Source: Athripsodes cinereus (lineage: Eukaryota > Arthropoda > Insecta > Trichoptera > Leptoceridae). From it: a stretch of 64,000 nt of DNA. Shown piece by piece: positions 58,464 through 64,000 of this stretch. The stretch covers positions 26,910,951 to 26,974,950 of the forward strand of contig OX388311.1 of NCBI GenBank assembly GCA_947579605.1, given 5' to 3'. The first letter of the stretch is position 1. Each line of letters opens with the position of its first letter. Position numbers and translations under genes: made by a program. A model generated the notes under the pieces. The model did not search any database. It saw only the letters and a list, made by a program, of their open reading frames with translations, and was not told where the DNA came from.

Positions 58464-59715
58464 CCGTCAACGACAATGAGATTTTAAAATAGATTCTACA
58501 ATTATTGAGTTATTTTACAGTATATTTTGTCTGAATGTATAAATTTCTTGCATAAATTTATCAATAAAATCGAAGAATGAAATAAGAAAATGAAGTACAT
58601 TATGGGGATAAATAAAACATAAATGTGGCGGAGAAGAACAAAAAACGTAAGGTACAGTCATATAAATAGTTAAAGTTTGCTTAGTGAATAAAAACCGTAC
58701 AAGAAAAACTCGATTCAAATTCAATGAACTCATGGAAAAGAACTTGATATAAATTGTTGATAATAGCGTGAAAACCCTCAAAATATACTATAATCGTCCG
58801 TAATTTTACTTAAATCGATCTAGAAATACGTTACCTGTCCAATTGCGAAGAGCTTTTACCATAAATATATCTATCTACCGTTCTCGTAGATATTCGTTTA
58901 ATATTATCGGTAACACCCACAGGTTCAAATAACAATTTTCAGTTACTTAATGCAGGTCCACAACTTATGATAAATGGGACCACTAAATCGATAAAAAAAA
59001 GTTTCTTTCCCTCTACCAATATCGGCGTGATACTGTTGTGGGGCGGAATGTGGAAATACATAGGCGTGTAACACTGTTATTACAAACCTATAATAAAAGC
59101 TACATTTTTTACGACAAATGACCATCATCATATAAAATATTACATTTTGCTCTGTTCACCGTTGATAAGACTCTTCCACTGAAGCATTACAATAAAAAAT
59201 GGTTAGATTTTATTTGAACAGTTCAATATTATTACACACGTTTTTGTATTATTATTTTTGTAATGAAAGACATCAATGGTGGATGAAAATGGTAAATTAT
59301 ATTTATTTCTATCTATAATACTGCGATGTGAGAGTATGAAATAAATTACCAAGATCAATAAGTGTCATCAATATTGCTAGTGTAATTTAAAACAACTATC
59401 ATTTATACCGGAAGTCTAATGAAAGAGAATATTATATTTTTTTTTCTTATTGCAGGGAAGATGTGCTCTATTGAAAAGAAAAAAAGTTGAGAAGTGATCT
59501 GGAGAATAATGGGAATAGGTTTTCATTGAACTCTGATACATCTTAATTTAAAGTATCCAGGATTTGCATTATATGTATTTTCGATTATTTTTTGTCTCTT
59601 TTGGATTCACTGCATGTACTAGTAATTATACGTAGGCATAGTAGAATTTGGAATATTATATTTTTTTTATGGTTAAAATGGATAATATTTAATTGCGATC
59701 GTGAGTATATAATAA

Positions 59716-59764
59716 GGCACGACCGGTTTCGCGTGTTCCAAGTTTGCATCGTCAGGTGCTGATC
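59716..59764 (-). mobile_element. Penelope-type repeat end with hammerhead-like core
   Basis: On the minus strand: GCAC, CTGACGA (59755-59749), an 18-base spacer, then GAAAC (59730-59726), CGGTC and GTGC. CUGANGA...GAAA is the hammerhead ribozyme core order, and the outer GCAC/GTGC can close a stem. The ACCGGTTTCG...GTCAGG pattern is one I associate with repeats of Penelope-like retroelements. The stem between the core motifs has decayed. Confidence 0.45.
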
Positions 59765-60436
59765 TAAATAGAATAAAAACAAAGAACAAATTTAAAATAA
59801 AGTGTAACAAAGTTAATGTTGACACAATCAATGAAATTGGCAAAAAAATCAGAACATTCGTAAATGCAACAGACTCGCTCCACTTGAACTCAAAACATAA
59901 AATAAAAAATCAAAATCACCTTGAATCATGATAATTTCGTTATCAGTTCAGAGTCAATGATGTGTAAATAATTTAGGACAGTGTATATCTTATCGATTTT
60001 GGATTAGATTCACGTCAAAGTCCAGGAGAAGTGGCAAGAAAATCAGAGCAGTGAAGTAAATGTTTGGATATAGTATTTGAATAAATAAAATATGCTCGAA
60101 TTTTTAACTCATCATAATGTATTACTAAAATTTAAAATTGCTTTTCAATATAAAAATAGTAGCAAACAATATAGAAGATAATAACAAATCCTCGAACAAT
60201 ATAATACGTTTTTCTTTATATGATATTAATTCAGTTGAATAAATATGAGATGAAGACATATTTTCGGAATACTGAAATTCGAATTTTGTGTAGACAATAT
60301 GAAAATGTGCTGTATTTTTTTCATATACATGACAATATTATTATGCAGTAGGCATTATGTATGTTATAAGGTAGGCGAGGAGGATGATAATGTGATATAA
60401 GAAAACAAGAGACCACAAAGCATATCATCAGCAGAG

Positions 60437-60450
60437 AGAGAGAGAGATAA
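60437..60450. repeat. (GA)n microsatellite
   Basis: Seven uninterrupted AG units in cagagagagagagagataa. Confidence 0.9.
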
Positions 60451-62644
60451 TATAATAATAATGAATTCCTAGAGGCGATTTGTTGTTACGCCTTTGGTAA
60501 AATGAAATGGGATTTGCAGGGAAAGTGGATTGTCACGGAGGAATGACGAGGAATAAAAAAGGGCTAAAGAGGAAGAGGTGGGGAAGGAGAATTTATTCTG
60601 CCACAGCGGAAGGGAAATTAGGTTAATGTGTTTGTATTACATATACTAAATACAAGGTGTGGGAGGAATTTCAAGTGGCGAGATCAAGAATTTAAACAGC
60701 CAACCGTAATAACTAAACAGCTCTAATCTGTTTGACGAACATCAGAATAATTTCACCCGCATTTCTTATAGTGACGAAGTTATCGAGCCACTAAATGTTA
60801 ATACTCTCATGAACAAACCACTGTTTACGAATTTAAAATTCTTACTAATCTTGAATTTCAACTAGATTATGTCGGACTTTCGTAAATTCGGAATTATAAA
60901 AGGCTGAAAATAAACATATAAAAGAGTAATAATAAATAATATGATTCTAATTTGAAGCAAAAACATAATTCTGAATTTATACCGCAGTCTTTGCTGCGTG
61001 TATTTTTTCTTTGGTATCTAAGAACAGTGAACACGCATATTAATTTTTTGAATAACAATGTAAATTTTGAAATTAGAAGCAAGAAAATAAAACACAGCAG
61101 ATGTATGAACCATTACTAGTAACATGTAAATAATATTTGGATATTGAAATCGTAAAATATGCTGTCAAAACAGAAGAATTCTAAAAGCTGTAAAAATAAC
61201 GTAAATGTAAAAAGTTACATCAAGTATTAAAAAAAAACAGGTTTCTTCATACACTCAACATAGAATACGCGAGTATTTGATTTGGTCTTTAGTTCAAAAA
61301 CACTATTTATTTCCCCGACGACGACGAAGTACGAATACTTATGAATGGTTCATTATTATACATATTTGCTACGACATTGTTGACTTTTCCTCCGCTGAAC
61401 AAATGATTTAAACTTAGGTAAATCAACGTCATATAATATCGACAGAAGCTTTCAACACGAACCAAAGTATTTGAATAATTCATATTAAAACCAATTACAC
61501 AAAATTTAAATTGGAAATCCATGATGTTCATAATTTCAGCAAACAATGTGTTAATTGGGTTAAGTAAATTGAGTACCGAAGTAGTATGTAGGTGCTACGA
61601 GTAACTGTGATTCTACGTTTATTACACTCTCGGTTTACCGACACCGTAAAGCGATTGAATAATAATCTACCCCAGCCAGCTACCTCAGGTGGGTATTTGT
61701 TTAGGTCCACTTAAAAATCTACATGGGTAATAAAATATCAAACACAATAATATGCACGCATACCTATTCACATTACATTGTCTACATAAAATTAGCAAGT
61801 GAATTCATTATATTTACACGTTCATACATATGCAATGCTACTATTCATTTCGAATTAAAGTCACTTGGTAATTACTGATATTATAATAAATATAATATTA
61901 GACGACTCACACGTTTTGACTGCAAATATTAATTAACATAAACAAACTAAAACAGAAAAAGTTAAAAAGTAGATGTATTATCATAATATAGGTATATGCT
62001 TTTAAGTTTAACTTTAAACTTAATACCTTTATGTGTCTACTTTCAAAATAATCAAAATTTCCAGAAACTTTTGGTCATATTTCTAAATGAAAATAATAAT
62101 TTATTATGAACTTTATTATTCAGGTCAACCCAAATCTTAAAAAACAAATTGAAAATAATACAACATCATTTCTATTTTATATATTAGCAATACGTCATAC
62201 TATATTAAAGGTACATTTGTATATAGTTATTATGGCTTCGATCCAAAATACGAGTAGTCAACATTCTGGTCACAGCATGTCGGATATTGTTGTAAAAAAA
62301 TACAGCTAACCGTAAATGTGGACTCACCGTCTGAATTCGTAAAGATGTGAACTTTTATAGTTCAATATAACATTGTCGTCCCAAAAAAGGATTTATTACA
62401 AAAGTAAGCGTCCGGTAGTATGAACATTGAATACTGTACGATACACCGTTACTTTGTACTTGTACATCAATATTAATATCCGTCATACGAAGTAGGTATG
62501 TATCAAAAATATTTTTGAATTAATTTTTGATTGTGTAAAGAAATATGACTGATTTAGGTATCATGATGACAAGCTATTTATTTGAATTATTTTTGAATAA
62601 TATTTTTTTTAATTATACCTACAGAACAAAATTGTTTTGTAACG

Positions 62645-62895
62645 TGTAAGTTTTCGAGAGTCCTATAGAAAGCAGGTGTTCGAAAATAGCCATTTTACAT
62701 CTTAATTCAATAATGAGGCATGCAACTCATCCTGAATGTCTTATTTTTTATTGGAAACAGAGAGGGTAATCTGCATGTTTTTTTTTTATTTTGGCTATCC
62801 ACCCGTTATCGAGTGACTTGAGCCCTTTGGGAACAATGTATTCGATACCATGCATGTTTTTTACATGCAGTAAATTCGCTGGCTGTTAAAATTTT
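62645..62895 (+). mobile_element. SINE family 1 copy interrupted by a small insertion
   Basis: cgtgtaagttttcgagagtc, aaagcaggtgttcgaaaat, aatgaggcatgcaactcatc, tgaatgtctta and acatgcagtaaattcgctgg follow the SINE order. An unrelated piece of about 70 bp (around 62784-62850) separates two copies of tgcatgtttttt (62772-62783 and 62851-62862), consistent with a later insertion that duplicated its target. Confidence 0.75.
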
Positions 62896-64000
62896 ATTAC
62901 ATGATTGGATAAGTAAGTATAGTGTATAAAAAGGAATATTAATTTCAATTTCAAAGTAAACATGAAATATATGCAGTTATCAAAGTTATTTATTTTTCAA
63001 AATCGAATCTGTCAACTGCAATTGAAATCAATAACAGTTCGCTAAAACTTAATCAAACGAACTGAAAAGCAAACTTTTCAAAGACTCCAGTATGCACATG
63101 ACATAAAAGCAGTATAATAAAGAGGAAAATGTTAGATTCGTATACTGCCAGTATTGATATTCAATTTACTACTGAGATTAAACTTCAACTGATATCAAAT
63201 ATGATATATGGTCATTGGAGTAGGTCCTGTGTAATATTATTGAAGTGAAGTGGAGAGGTAAATATTAAACATTGGCAACAGTCTATTAAAATAGAACCGA
63301 TATTCTGTTTGGATTCCTATTGACCTCAATTTCAATAATATTGTTATTATTGACTACATTCACATGCAAGTTATTGCTATTCCGGTTACATACTGCAATA
63401 CTGTATGATGCTATTTATCGGAAAAGGAATTTCGTTCCATATAGTAAAGGAGATACAAGAAAATATTATAATAAAACGTGAATGGAACTATAAACTAAAA
63501 CATTTGATTGCAGCATCGTGTGAGACGTAAGTCTTAAATAAATAAATTAAATATATTATTTATAAAATAAACGAGTGACATTTCATGGAAATCATTGCGT
63601 CTAAGAAATAAAAAATGCAAAATGAAGAAATCATATATTACCGATAATGAAACGAGTTTTTTACGAGAGTAAAAAAAAGATCCAATATGTATTAACGACA
63701 CGTAAGAATTCGGAATAAAGGGTTTAAAGATAAAACATAAAACTGAATCATTCACATTGAGCAAATTCTCAATGATAATCGTGTGTTTTATCGTAATATG
63801 TAACTTAACAAAGTTTTCTCTAAACTCATTATAACACTGATTTTGTGATTTCATAAAAAAATAAATTCTATAGAATTTGACAGTCTAGTCAAAAGAAAAT
63901 CGATTTCTAAGTGGTCGATGACCGTAAAATTTTATAGCATCTGTAATAGTCACACTTATAGTAAAAGGATTGGTTAACGTAATTCGCAAACACTTTGGAT

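Larger units (their letters stand above)
36646..64000 (-). other. Probable 5' intron of syndecan, beyond 27 kb, no exon recognised
   Basis: The first visible syndecan exon needs an upstream phase-0 donor and a signal-peptide exon. None of the frames to the right shows one, so this stretch is inferred to be intron. It holds only transposon fragments (listed separately), simple repeats and AT-rich sequence. Between listed elements, notably 42.07-43.6, 43.84-47.58, 49.3-56.8, 60.5-62.6 and 62.9-64.0 kb, I see nothing I can name. Confidence 0.5.

Overview
This is a eukaryotic, AT-rich (roughly 30% GC by eye) window that reads as insect or other arthropod nuclear DNA. It holds parts of two conserved, intron-containing genes in convergent orientation, separated by about 2 kb. 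Everything else is intron, UTR or spacer filled with relics of transposable elements. There is no bacterial gene organisation, rRNA, functional tRNA or CRISPR array.

Region 1 (1-17.3 kb, + strand): the last eleven coding exons I could resolve of a peroxisomal acyl-CoA oxidase (ACOX1 type). All introns are GT-AG and the exon phases join without a break. The 1723 coding bases give 573 residues up to a C-terminal Ser-Gln-Leu, a variant peroxisomal import signal. The first about 90 residues lie upstream of the window. One intron of 11.35 kb (1025-12374) carries most of the repeats here: a pogo/Tigger-like DNA transposon with intact ends and a TA duplication; a decayed APE-RT-RNase H non-LTR retrotransposon on the minus strand with tandem 5' monomers; a SINE inside that element with a 13-bp target duplication; a second composite insertion inside it (a mariner relic, a 390-bp repeat and a 160-bp direct repeat); and an RTE-like fragment.

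Region 2 (17.3-22.4 kb): the convergent intergenic space, a small hAT-like MITE, then the probable 3' UTR of the second gene. In this otherwise 20-25% GC stretch lies a GC-rich island at about 20.85-20.97 kb. It is open on both strands (42 codons minus, 38 codons plus) and can also fold into a two-tier stem-loop. It is the least explained conserved-looking signal in the window.

Region 3 (22.4-36.6 kb, - strand): the last four coding exons of syndecan, the transmembrane heparan-sulfate proteoglycan. They cover acidic Ser-Gly glycosaminoglycan sites, the stalk, the transmembrane helix and the highly conserved cytoplasmic tail ending EFYA. The intron at 25124-34983 holds a 17-unit, about 72-bp minisatellite that includes an apparently exact 283-bp higher-order duplication.

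Region 4 (36.6-64 kb): no coding exon recognised. It is best explained as the 5' long intron of syndecan, whose signal-peptide exon would lie further right. It contains several copies of the same SINE family, fragments of at least two non-LTR families, a tRNA-derived SINE, a Penelope-type hammerhead-like motif, a (CA)n tract and two striking perfect inverted repeats.

The two genes share no pathway: one acts in peroxisomal beta-oxidation, the other in cell-surface signalling. Their link is only positional. The repeats give a relative history of insertions (SINE after LINE; 40-bp retrotransposed stub after the 390-bp repeat).
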